From Globobulimina sp. (taxonomy: Eukaryota; Foraminifera; Rotaliida), in NCBI GenBank assembly GCA_003354225.1, contig PIVH01000439.1:1-5796 (forward strand): 5,796 nt of DNA. Direction: 5' to 3'. Both the position numbers and the translations under genes were made by a program. Shown here piece by piece: positions 1-5,796 of the stretch (position 1 is its first letter; each line of letters opens with the position of its first letter). The notes beneath the pieces were generated by a model, which was not told where the DNA came from, ran no database searches, and saw only the letters and a list, made by a program, of their open reading frames with translations.

Positions 1-86
1 TAAATGTAAATGCTTAAAATAAATAACAACAACAGATGAGAAGACCCATACACCATACTGACGACCATTCCAGTTGAAAGAGCCAT
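1..86 (-). CDS. Possible 5' end of a secreted/membrane protein gene, cut by the window edge
   Basis: An ATG at 86-84 on the minus strand opens a frame that stays open to position 1 (28 codons). It starts MALSTGMVVSM and continues into a hydrophobic run (about residues 17-28, LLLLFILSIYI) that looks like a signal peptide or first membrane helix. The nearest in-frame stop upstream is a TAG about 75 bases 5' of the ATG, with no earlier in-frame ATG between them. The ATG lies about 210 bases beyond the stop of the CFAP20-like gene on the same strand, similar to the spacing between two other minus-strand genes here. The reading frame is too short to identify and could be chance. Confidence 0.27.
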   Translation of the reverse strand, partial: MALSTGMVVSMVYGSSHLLLLFILSIYI

Positions 87-121
87 TGCGTTACGTTGAT
101 TACGAAGGGTTTTTCTCAAAC

Positions 122-165
122 AAAATACTAAGAAATCTTCTTCTTCTTCAAAACACTAAGAAATC
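122..165. repeat. 16-bp direct repeat flanking a CTT microsatellite
   Basis: The 16-base motif AAAAYACTAAGAAATC occurs at 122-137 and again at 150-165 with a single T/C difference. The 12 bases between them (138-149) are four TTC units. This looks like a small slippage-generated duplication in non-coding DNA; no function is suggested. Confidence 0.6.
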
Positions 166-297
166 AACATGGTCAATAATATATACATTAATGCATTGAA
201 TTTTTATTGACGTTGTTGATTTTTGTTTTGTTTGAAATCAAATGGTTTCATGACGGTTTAAATTAAATAACAAACAAAGTATAAAAAGTGTACGTTA

Positions 298-303
298 TTT
301 ATT
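298..303 (-). promoter_or_regulatory. AATAAA polyadenylation-type hexamer overlapping the stop codon
   Basis: On the minus strand, positions 303-298 read AATAAA, and the TAA stop of the CFAP20-like gene (301-299) lies inside it. If used, the cleavage site would fall about 10-30 bases further along, giving a very short 3' UTR. In DNA this AT-rich the hexamer can occur by chance. Confidence 0.3.
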
Positions 304-1116
304 GAGTTTGTACAATGCCTTTTTGATGAATTAATAATGGATTTCGCATTCCATATATTTTATACTGTTCCGGTATGTCATCTTCTTGATACAACTCCTT
401 TGAGAAATAAATCTTTCTTACTCGACAATTTGCAAATATCTTGATTGAGTTTGTATATTTATATTTTACATTAAATACTCGTTTACATAATGACTCCAAA
501 TCAATCACAATAATATTCCAACAGCCATTGTCTACTTTCAATGGCAACGAGCATTTATTCTCAATTAATCGAGCCAATGATTGCTTATTTGTGCAAACAA
601 ACACTTTTTCCTTTTTTTCTTCGTCGGAAATATTAATTTCAAATCCCATATATTTATTCATATTTTTTATTTGTAATATTAAAAACGGATAAGGCGTGCC
701 AATATATTTGGATCTATTATCTGGAAACACAATCGATGCCTTCTCAAATTCGTCACTTTCTAAGGTTACCACTGGCGATGCAACCTCGGCGTCATTAATT
801 ATCCGAATCGATGATGCTGTTCTTGCATTTTCTATTGTTTACATAGTAAAATATAAATGTAACTGATAAGTGAATTCGAATAATGCAATATCATACTCTC
901 GCATTTCCATCCTTGCAATAAAGATTTCTCGTTACATCTGTTTCAAGTTCAAACGTATAATTTAAAAATTTTGAAAGCTTAATAGTACTCAACAGAAACG
1001 GTAATATTGCAAATAGTTCCATGGCCATTTCATCTGTGCTTTGATCAGAATCAACAAAGTCCATTCTGTACCGGGCTTTCTAGAGTATTGACTAGCTCAC
1101 TTCCAAAAACTTTCAT
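299..1116 (-). CDS. CFAP20/DUF667-family protein, divergent, four-exon model
   Basis: CFAP20 (BUG22) proteins sit at ciliary axonemes and centrioles, at the microtubule doublet inner junction; CFAP20DC and WDR90/POC16 share the domain. My model has exons 1116-1101, 1033-1000, 937-897 and 831-299, giving 207 residues (CFAP20 is 193). Visible signatures: ELFAILPCNEKSLLQGW (11-27), which aligns without gaps to the CFAP20 N-terminus including the conserved Q-x-W; the central TPYPFLILQIKNMNKY, matching the family's LPFLVMIIKNLKKY-type block; then a WN-x-I segment; and a C-terminal block with ANCR-x-R-x-YFS, LY-x-ED and P-x-x-x-K-x-Y. The last exon has no usable in-frame ATG, so it cannot be the whole gene. 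An alternative start is ATG 1064 without the first intron (212 residues). CFAP20 is normally extremely conserved, so this is more likely a paralogue or a fast-evolving member than the canonical orthologue. Family assignment is firm; exons 1 and 2 are less so. Confidence 0.82.
832..896 (-). other. Predicted intron (65 nt) in the CFAP20-like gene
   Basis: Donor GTATGA at 896 and acceptor CAATAG ending at 832, with a T-rich 3' half. Removing it joins LLQGWKCE to KNARTASSIRII, restoring the family's spacing between the Q-x-W motif and the I-x-D segment. Without splicing, the upstream frame hits the TGA inside the donor sequence and the downstream frame is closed by TAA at 841-839. Confidence 0.75.
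938..999 (-). other. Predicted intron (62 nt) in the CFAP20-like gene
   Basis: Donor GTTTCT at 999 (weak consensus) and acceptor AAACAG ending at 938. Phase-2 splicing joins ELFAILP to CNEKSLLQGW and gives an ungapped 17-residue match in pattern to the CFAP20 N-terminus. Two in-frame TGA codons just before the acceptor rule out reading straight through. Confidence 0.55.
1034..1100 (-). other. Predicted intron (67 nt) in the CFAP20-like gene
   Basis: Donor GTGAGC at 1100 and acceptor GCACAG ending at 1034, with CTGATC about 12 bases before the acceptor resembling a branch point. Splicing gives a five-codon first exon (MKVFG) and puts the conserved Trp at residue 27 (25 in CFAP20). The competing reading is that translation starts at ATG 1064 inside this interval with no splicing here. 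Confidence 0.45.
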
Positions 1117-1132
1117 TATAAATGTAAACAAG

Positions 1133-3245
1133 TTAATCATTTTGAAGCATGAACAATTTTATTTGATTTACAGCCTTAATTATTTTAATGCGATGCCCTT
1201 TTTTATCAATATCCATTTCCACTAAATCTTGTTCTTTAACTTCAATGATAGTCTCAAAGTCTTCAAATCCATCGTCAATAAATTTATTATAATGTTGCGG
1301 CAATTTGATTATTTTATCAAACCATAATTTAACTTCATTTGATTCAATTAAGTGTTTCAGCTCATTATTCTCATCACCTTCCTCTTCCTCATTATTACCA
1401 CCTTCCTTTTGTTCCTGTTTCAAAGCCATTAATTCCGATTTGGTCTCTTTTAATTCAGTTCGTAAATCTTTTATTATTCTCATTATATTCCATTTAGTTT
1501 CATCCATCATATTCTTATCCAAATTATTATTATCGTCCATTTTTTGTTTATATTGTTTTTTCAAATATTGATACTTCTCCACATCCTCAATTTGTACATT
1601 ATTCGCACCAAATAATTTGATAATTTGTACTTTAAATTCGAATGACGACTGTTGCTGTTTCGCAAACTCATTATATTTTAATATGTGTCCAAGATCCCAC
1701 CGAACAGTGCACGTCCTATTATTCCTTTGATTGAATGATCCGACATCGTTCCATAATATATTCAATGACTGGCATTCAAACATTATACGCACCAAAATAC
1801 CATAAATATCGTTGTGTAAATAATATGGTAACAATTTCAACGATAAAATGAACGAATTATTATTATTTACGCCTTTTGGTAAAATACGAATGATCCAAAT
1901 GTCAAATTGTGGCGAATCAAAGGATTGATTGACACTGCATTCTTTGATCGATTCTATTAACATTTTATTCAATTTCCAAATTAAAATACACGATTCATTG
2001 CAAAATTGTTTATTAAAAATATTATTTTGGTGGGTTTTATTATTTTTATATTGCGTAATATGTTGGAATTGCGAGTTGATTGGTTGCGAATAATACTGAA
2101 TCGCAAATATATTTAATTGCAAAATAAACGTTATCCGCGGCCGTCTGCCAAATAGCTCCCGATTGGTTGTAATATTATATAATTGCGACAATTTCAATGC
2201 CTTTGGCAGCCAAACCATAGTTCCCAAGCGCGAATTGCTTAAATCTTTAATGGCTGTGGCTCGAGTTCCGGTTTGCAAACAAGCAAAACTCCAATGTACG
2301 CGTACATTACTTATCTTATCCGGCAATCGCTGGATATCCAAATAAATAATCACGAATCCTTGCGAGGTTTGTTTATGTCCATTGGGGAATACACACAATC
2401 TGAATCTGAAATTTTCGATACAAAACCAATGCGTTTCCCGTGCTTTGCCAACCTCCGCATGTACAAATCGGCCATACTCTTTTCCTCGAATGGTCCATGA
2501 AATACAATGGTCAAAAGTGGGTATAATATGCGCTGGAAAACACTCATACGAACTCATATTATTTGTGTCATCATGTTTTATCTCATCAATGGCATCTTTT
2601 TTATGTTCATGATATTCATCATAGACATTGGTGTCGACGCCTTTTGGTGTGGAGGTTGCAATGAATGCATGGTTAATATTATTAATATTGTTGTTATTAT
2701 TTGGAGCGATTGGCGGTTCGCTGCGCGTCGATTGTTTAAATATGATACGATTTATTTTAATTTGTATTTCAAATGTGATTGATTCGCAATTTTTGAGTTG
2801 GCAGGATTTGAGTGGAGATGATGACGATTGTGGTTGTAAAATATGTAATAAATGTTTACAATTAATGCTTACGTTGTTTTCCGACCATTTCGTGGCGTTA
2901 AGTTCTTTAATTTTTATGTCATAATTTATAAATATGCTTGAAATATCATCTGGGATTGACCGGGTATGAATTGATATATATACAAATTGTGCTGTACGAC
3001 TATCATTTCCTTTGCGTAAAAAAAGCGATGGTATATGTTTTGTACAAGAATGCCAGGTAATTAATACCTGTTGGATATAATGACAAATTCCAAATGCAAT
3101 CGCCGCTTGACGTGATACAGTTGTCAGAGACAATCGGTGTGCTTATTTTCGTTGAACATGGGATGTAATCACCGACTATCCCATCGTATACCGCTTGTAA
3201 TTCAGTGTCGGTTAGTTTCCATTCACAGGTACATACTTCACTCAT
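1133..3245 (-). CDS. Triple MATH/TRAF-like, coiled-coil and SAM domain protein, two exons
   Basis: Exons 3245-3068 and 3009-1133 give 684 residues from ATG 3245. MATH (TRAF-like) domains are beta-sandwiches that bind short peptides; SAM domains form homo- or hetero-oligomers. Three divergent repeats are visible at about 5-150, 226-363 and 396-527. Each opens with Cys-x2-3-Trp, carries a central LYPTG / VFPNG / ILPKG turn followed by a strand and a long amphipathic stretch, and ends with a beta-strand (SITFEIQIKI, RITFILQLNI, SSFEFKVQII). The repeat 1-2 linker holds an Asn-rich run (163-172). A probable coiled coil (about 535-592, with TELKETKSELMALKQEQ) and an acidic patch (about 599-607) lead into a clear SAM domain at 616-679: WF..I.LP.HYNKF.DDGFEDFE, then EQDLVEMDI and KKGHRIKIIKAV. 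This suggests a self-associating cytoplasmic scaffold. There is no RING, BTB, kinase or protease domain, so I infer no enzymatic role. The SAM call is stronger than the MATH call. Confidence 0.8.
3010..3067 (-). other. Predicted intron (58 nt) in the MATH-SAM gene
   Basis: Donor GTATTA at 3067 and acceptor GCAAAG ending at 3010, with a T7 tract just before the acceptor. Phase-1 splicing joins the first frame at LSLYPTG to NDSRTAQFVYISIHT. This creates the strand-turn-strand expected in a MATH repeat, matching VFPNGHKQTSQGFVIIYL in repeat 2. Unspliced, the first frame terminates 20 residues later, and the long downstream frame has no ATG at a sensible position. Confidence 0.82.
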
Positions 3246-3443
3246 TTTCTTTTTGAGCGTCAGAAACTTTTTGTATTGTGTTTTCAGTTTGTTACTACCT
3301 AGAAATCCGAAAATTTCTTTTTTGAAAGACGTTGGAAATTGGAATATGGTTTCTTAAGATGAAAAATAATTATCATCATCAAAGTGTTCAAACATCCCTT
3401 AAAAAGTAGTGCTCAATGTCAGTGCCAATGGAGGCAGTGTTCA
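3246..3443. other. Short intergenic region between two minus-strand genes
   Basis: About 200 bases separating the stop of the small membrane-protein gene from the start of the MATH-SAM gene. It should contain the 3' UTR of the former and the promoter/5' UTR of the latter. The MATH-SAM ATG is preceded by an A-rich leader (CAAAAAGAAAATG). I see no clear TATA box, AATAAA hexamer or small gene. Confidence 0.5.
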
Positions 3444-3839
3444 TCAAACTTCATCATTAGTCACATTAGATGTAGGCAACGCGGCATACAAATTTAAAGC
3501 AGCGAGAAAGCCAACCATTCCAGCCATAAATTTAAAATTATCTCCATAAACTTCTTTATATTTAAAAGCAACACCAAATGTAACAACTTCAATGATACCG
3601 AATGCCAAATATTTATTTCTCCAGATTTGAGGAGATGTATCTTTGGTTAATAAATAATCCAAACAAATATATAATCCACCAAACCCGACAGAAGTGTTTA
3701 ACAATAAATTTAATTGAGATACTTCATCTTTTTTTATCTCTCTTAGTGACCTTTCAGGCATTACCAAATGGCCGACAACTCCCCAGGAACAGAAAGCAAA
3801 ATTTATATACTTCACATATTTCAAAGTTTTGTCCTCCAT
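3444..3839 (-). CDS. Small four-helix membrane protein of unknown family
   Basis: The 131-residue protein starts at ATG 3839 (MEDKTLKYVKY); the frame extends 20 codons upstream but without another ATG. Four hydrophobic segments are visible: about 11-28 (YINFAFCSWGVVGHLVMP), 45-64 (LLLNTSVGFGGLYICLDYLL), 78-93 (LAFGIIEVVTFGVAF) and 103-121 (KFMAGMVGFLAALNLYAAL). They are joined by charged loops: 29-42 rich in Arg/Lys/Glu, 65-77 with KDTSPQIWRNK, and 93-102 with KYKEVYGD. There is no cleavable signal peptide. The size and glycine-rich helices resemble small four-pass ER or organellar membrane proteins such as those in the ERG28 size class, but I see no motif placing it in any of them. It is divergently arranged with the CAP-Gly gene, about 405 bases start to start. 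No intron is needed. Confidence 0.7.
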   Translation of the reverse strand: MEDKTLKYVKYINFAFCSWGVVGHLVMPERSLREIKKDEVSQLNLLLNTSVGFGGLYICLDYLLTKDTSPQIWRNKYLAFGIIEVVTFGVAFKYKEVYGDNFKFMAGMVGFLAALNLYAALPTSNVTNDEV

Positions 3840-4244
3840 GGTGTATTTAATATAGATTTTTGAGAGATTTATGTTCAGAGAATTCAGACTACAGTGCAAG
3901 GATAGCCGAAACCAAATCCTTACAACCCAATCTACAGAGAATTTTATTAATATCTGTATACTATGATTGGTATTTGTTTACTTTTCTTTCAATCAATGTA
4001 CATGTTCAACAAAAACACGCTAAAAGAAGGAAAATATGATAGCCTCTGTTTGATCATATGGAACTATTTAAAGCCTAGTGTGAATTCACATTTGCAGGTT
4101 TTTATGAATACTATTTTGACTGTGTACAAACAAATACTAAAATAATCATTATATTGTTTTTAATTTTATTCATAATCAGTAGACTATTATTATCACAGTA
4201 TTCTATTTTTGTTCTACAATCATTAATTCTAAGAAACCAAAATC
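3840..4244. promoter_or_regulatory. Divergent intergenic region, probable bidirectional promoter
   Basis: These 405 bases separate the start codons of the minus-strand membrane protein gene and the plus-strand CAP-Gly gene, so both promoters and 5' leaders must lie here. It is AT-rich, and the last 100 bases before the plus-strand gene are especially T-rich. I see no convincing TATA box or motif on either strand. A 60-codon plus-strand frame (3963-4145) lies inside it but has no recognisable features. Confidence 0.5.
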
Positions 4245-5796
4245 ATGGCACTCTCAATCACACCACAATGGAGTATGTTTATTATTTGTTTTTTTTTATC
4301 GATAATCTCTTTTACACAACAAACAAATAAAAAAATACCTACAGTAAATCTGGAATGCAGTTTAAACGCACACAAATTGACCATCATGGAGTTCACACTA
4401 ATCTACTCACAAATAAATTGCACGGTGCCTTTCCAAAAAAGGTATCTATATATAAACCGTCCGAAAATATTTGAAATATCTTTTAAATGCTCCAACATTA
4501 ATGAACCAATCAGCTTTTTAACAATTGCCAATTTACCGCCATTATCTTGGAAAGAATCGTGTGAAACCGGTTCAATTCATAAGATATTTAATGTTAACCC
4601 AATCTTTGATTTTTCTTTCAACACAACCTCATCCCATCCAATTTCAGATATTTTTGCAAAAACAACATATTATCCAATGTCATATATATACGAACTATGT
4701 ACACCACAAACAATATGTACATCGCACATTACATCCACAAAACCATTGTCATGTTTACCAACTCCATATTCCGCGGAATCTAAACATATTCAAAGCAAAT
4801 GTAGTGACGAACCCACATTCATATCAAATCAAACAATGCCAAACAATGCAACAATTAAATGCGTTGAAGAGTATCCAAATGGATTAACAGCGGTTGATAC
4901 ATCTTACAGTAACTTACCAATTAATTGTGGTGAAATTCACTTATTTCAAGTTGCAAAACCTGGCTATTATATAGCTGTTGATGCAATAAACAATTACGAT
5001 CCATATAATAATGGCCAGATAACAGTGATTCAATTACAAGCATCACGTTATGAGTGGATATTTCCTGGACAGTCTGGAATAAAATGGGATATCACCTATT
5101 TGAAACAATGCCCGTTTGAATATTCAATATGTATTGCTGATAAATGTAATTCTGAAGGAATTAAATATTTGCAGTTCGATCCTGAACAAACTGCAAACGG
5201 CAACAGTGATTTTGTAGTATGCAGCAATCCGTATATATTACAAAATATTGTCCCAAGGATTCCCTGTTATCATGAATGCAATGAATCTGTTAAAGTTTCA
5301 TGGATTATTGGTCTATTAATTGGTGGTATTTTATTATCCATATTTCAAGTACTCTTATTTTATTTGTTTGTCGTTACATATTTTAAAATGAAATATAACA
5401 AAGATATTAATTTCGAAACAATATTTTGGTACAGTGCGATTAAAGAAAAATTGAAACAATACAATAAAAATACGTATACTAAAAATAATCACTACACAGA
5501 TAGCGAGGATGAGGACAGTTATAATGGATTGTTTAATGAGTATAATATCGGAGATAGAGTGGAAATTGAAATCAATCGCAGAAAATATGAGTGGGGCACG
5601 ATAGAATATGTTGGAAAGTTGCAGCATTTGATCAGAAAAGGTATTGATGATCGAATATATTTTGGTGTTGAGTTAGATGGAAAACATGGTGATAATAATG
5701 GGATGATTAAGAATGAAGAATATTTTCAATGCGCTGATGGTTTTGGAGTGTTTATACTGGAAAATGATATTAGAACATTAATAAAACAGCAAATAA
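4245..5796 (+). CDS. Type I single-pass membrane protein with cytoplasmic CAP-Gly domain, 3' end beyond the window
   Basis: An uninterrupted frame runs from ATG 4245 to the right edge (517 codons, no stop reached). An in-frame TAA at 4230-4232 fixes the start. Residues 10-23 (SMFIICFFLSIISF) form the core of a signal peptide. The ectodomain (about 25-350) has 16 cysteines and Asn-x-Ser/Thr sites at 58, 126, 195, 201 and 346, as expected for a disulphide-bonded glycoprotein; I do not recognise its fold. A strong transmembrane helix spans 353-380 (IIGLLIGGILLSIFQVLLFY...). A tail with an acidic segment (DSEDEDS, 419-425) leads to a CAP-Gly domain at about 435-510: IGDRVEI, WGTIEYVG, IYFGVELDG, HGDNNG, EEYFQC, GFGVFI. 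CAP-Gly domains bind C-terminal EEY/F tails of alpha-tubulin and EB proteins, so the tail may contact microtubules. The usual GKNDG core reads GDNNG, so binding may be weakened or changed. A T9 run in the signal-peptide codons (4289-4297) is a weak point for sequencing accuracy. Confidence 0.85.
   Translation, partial: MALSITPQWSMFIICFFLSIISFTQQTNKKIPTVNLECSLNAHKLTIMEFTLIYSQINCTVPFQKRYLYINRPKIFEISFKCSNINEPISFLTIANLPPLSWKESCETGSIHKIFNVNPIFDFSFNTTSSHPISDIFAKTTYYPMSYIYELCTPQTICTSHITSTKPLSCLPTPYSAESKHIQSKCSDEPTFISNQTMPNNATIKCVEEYPNGLTAVDTSYSNLPINCGEIHLFQVAKPGYYIAVDAINNYDPYNNGQITVIQLQASRYEWIFPGQSGIKWDITYLKQCPFEYSICIADKCNSEGIKYLQFDPEQTANGNSDFVVCSNPYILQNIVPRIPCYHECNESVKVSWIIGLLIGGILLSIFQVLLFYLFVVTYFKMKYNKDINFETIFWYSAIKEKLKQYNKNTYTKNNHYTDSEDEDSYNGLFNEYNIGDRVEIEINRRKYEWGTIEYVGKLQHLIRKGIDDRIYFGVELDGKHGDNNGMIKNEEYFQCADGFGVFILENDIRTLIKQQI

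Larger units (their letters stand above)
1..298. other. Left-hand non-coding stretch
   Basis: Apart from the possible signal-peptide start at 1-86 and the direct repeat at 122-165, I see no gene here. The sequence is AT-rich and all plus-strand frames are broken by frequent stops. It lies 3' of the CFAP20-like gene on the minus strand, so it probably holds that gene's 3' UTR and the promoter of whatever gene lies to the left. I see no tRNA or other RNA gene. Confidence 0.5.

Noticed and set aside
299-772. A 157-residue minus-strand protein starting at GTG 772
   Set aside because: GTG is not a credible start in this eukaryotic context. The frame continues upstream through residues that match the CFAP20 family and reaches an intron acceptor at 832, so this is only part of the last exon.
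441-1571. Plus-strand frames at 441-692, 1007-1225 and 1305-1571
   Set aside because: They are antisense shadows of the CFAP20-like and MATH-SAM genes. The Ser/Leu/Phe-rich stretch at 1305-1571 is simply the complement of Glu/Lys/Asn-rich coiled-coil codons.
2163-2924. Several overlapping plus-strand frames (around 2163-2345, 2273-2500, 2382-2612, 2507-2782 and 2628-2924), and a minus-strand one at 2350-2547
   Set aside because: All overlap the MATH-SAM coding exon in other frames and lack any domain signature.
1133-3133. A 666-residue minus-strand protein starting at TTG 3133
   Set aside because: The start is not ATG, and its first 41 or so residues are unrelated to the MATH pattern. They are replaced by the spliced N-terminus from ATG 3245.
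3003-3245. A separate 80-residue minus-strand gene, or a frameshifted pseudogene fragment
   Set aside because: Its first 59 residues complete MATH repeat 1 when joined by the 58-nt intron; the last 20 residues are intron read-through. A clean GT...AG intron in phase explains it better than a frameshift, although a base error in the T7 tract remains possible.
3963-4145. A 60-residue plus-strand small protein
   Set aside because: It lies in the divergent promoter region with no recognisable features or supporting context. The chance of a 60-codon frame in such AT-rich DNA is appreciable. It is kept only as a remote possibility.
4525-4887. A 120-residue plus-strand frame
   Set aside because: It is a shadow in another frame of the CAP-Gly membrane protein. 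Its His/Gln/Tyr-rich composition has no domain, while the 4245 frame is open for 517 codons with a signal peptide, TM helix and CAP-Gly domain.
5355-5627. A 90-residue hydrophobic minus-strand frame
   Set aside because: It is antisense to the TM-proximal tail and CAP-Gly domain; its hydrophobicity is the reverse complement of AT-rich Lys/Asn/Asp codons.
1-5796. tRNA genes, CRISPR arrays, transposons, integrase genes or a viral origin
   Set aside because: I saw no cloverleaf, regularly spaced repeats, transposase or terminal inverted repeats. The introns and domain content point to a nuclear eukaryotic locus.

Overview
The window looks like nuclear DNA of an AT-rich, gene-dense unicellular eukaryote. 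The evidence is: standard stop codons; short GT...AG introns that restore protein-family alignments; asparagine-rich low-complexity protein segments; eukaryote-specific domains (CFAP20/DUF667, MATH, SAM, CAP-Gly); and no bacterial-style operon signals. A CFAP20-family gene suggests a lineage that has, or once had, cilia or centrioles. I cannot name the lineage. A rhizarian/foraminifer-like protist would fit the style of the proteins, but that is only an impression.

Layout, left to right. Positions 1-298 are mostly non-coding. They contain a short direct repeat around a CTT microsatellite and, at the extreme left on the minus strand, a possible signal-peptide-encoding start of another gene running off the edge. 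Positions 299-1116 (minus) hold a divergent CFAP20-family gene that I reconstruct from four exons. Positions 1133-3245 (minus) hold a two-exon gene for a 684-residue protein with three MATH/TRAF-like repeats, a coiled coil and a C-terminal SAM domain; a 58-nt intron hides its true N-terminus. Positions 3444-3839 (minus) encode a 131-residue orphan protein with about four hydrophobic segments. Positions 3840-4244 are a divergent intergenic region. From 4245 to the right edge (plus) there is an uninterrupted reading frame for a type I membrane protein: signal peptide, Cys-rich and probably glycosylated ectodomain, one transmembrane helix, and a cytoplasmic tail ending in a CAP-Gly domain.

The most notable observations are the CAP-Gly domain on what looks like a cell-surface single-pass protein (with its tubulin-tail-binding GKNDG motif altered), the triple-MATH/coiled-coil/SAM architecture, and the reconstruction of two genes through four introns of 58-67 nt. 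Two of the genes (CFAP20-like and CAP-Gly) belong to microtubule-associated families. Nothing in the sequence shows that the genes act together; adjacency may only reflect genome compactness.
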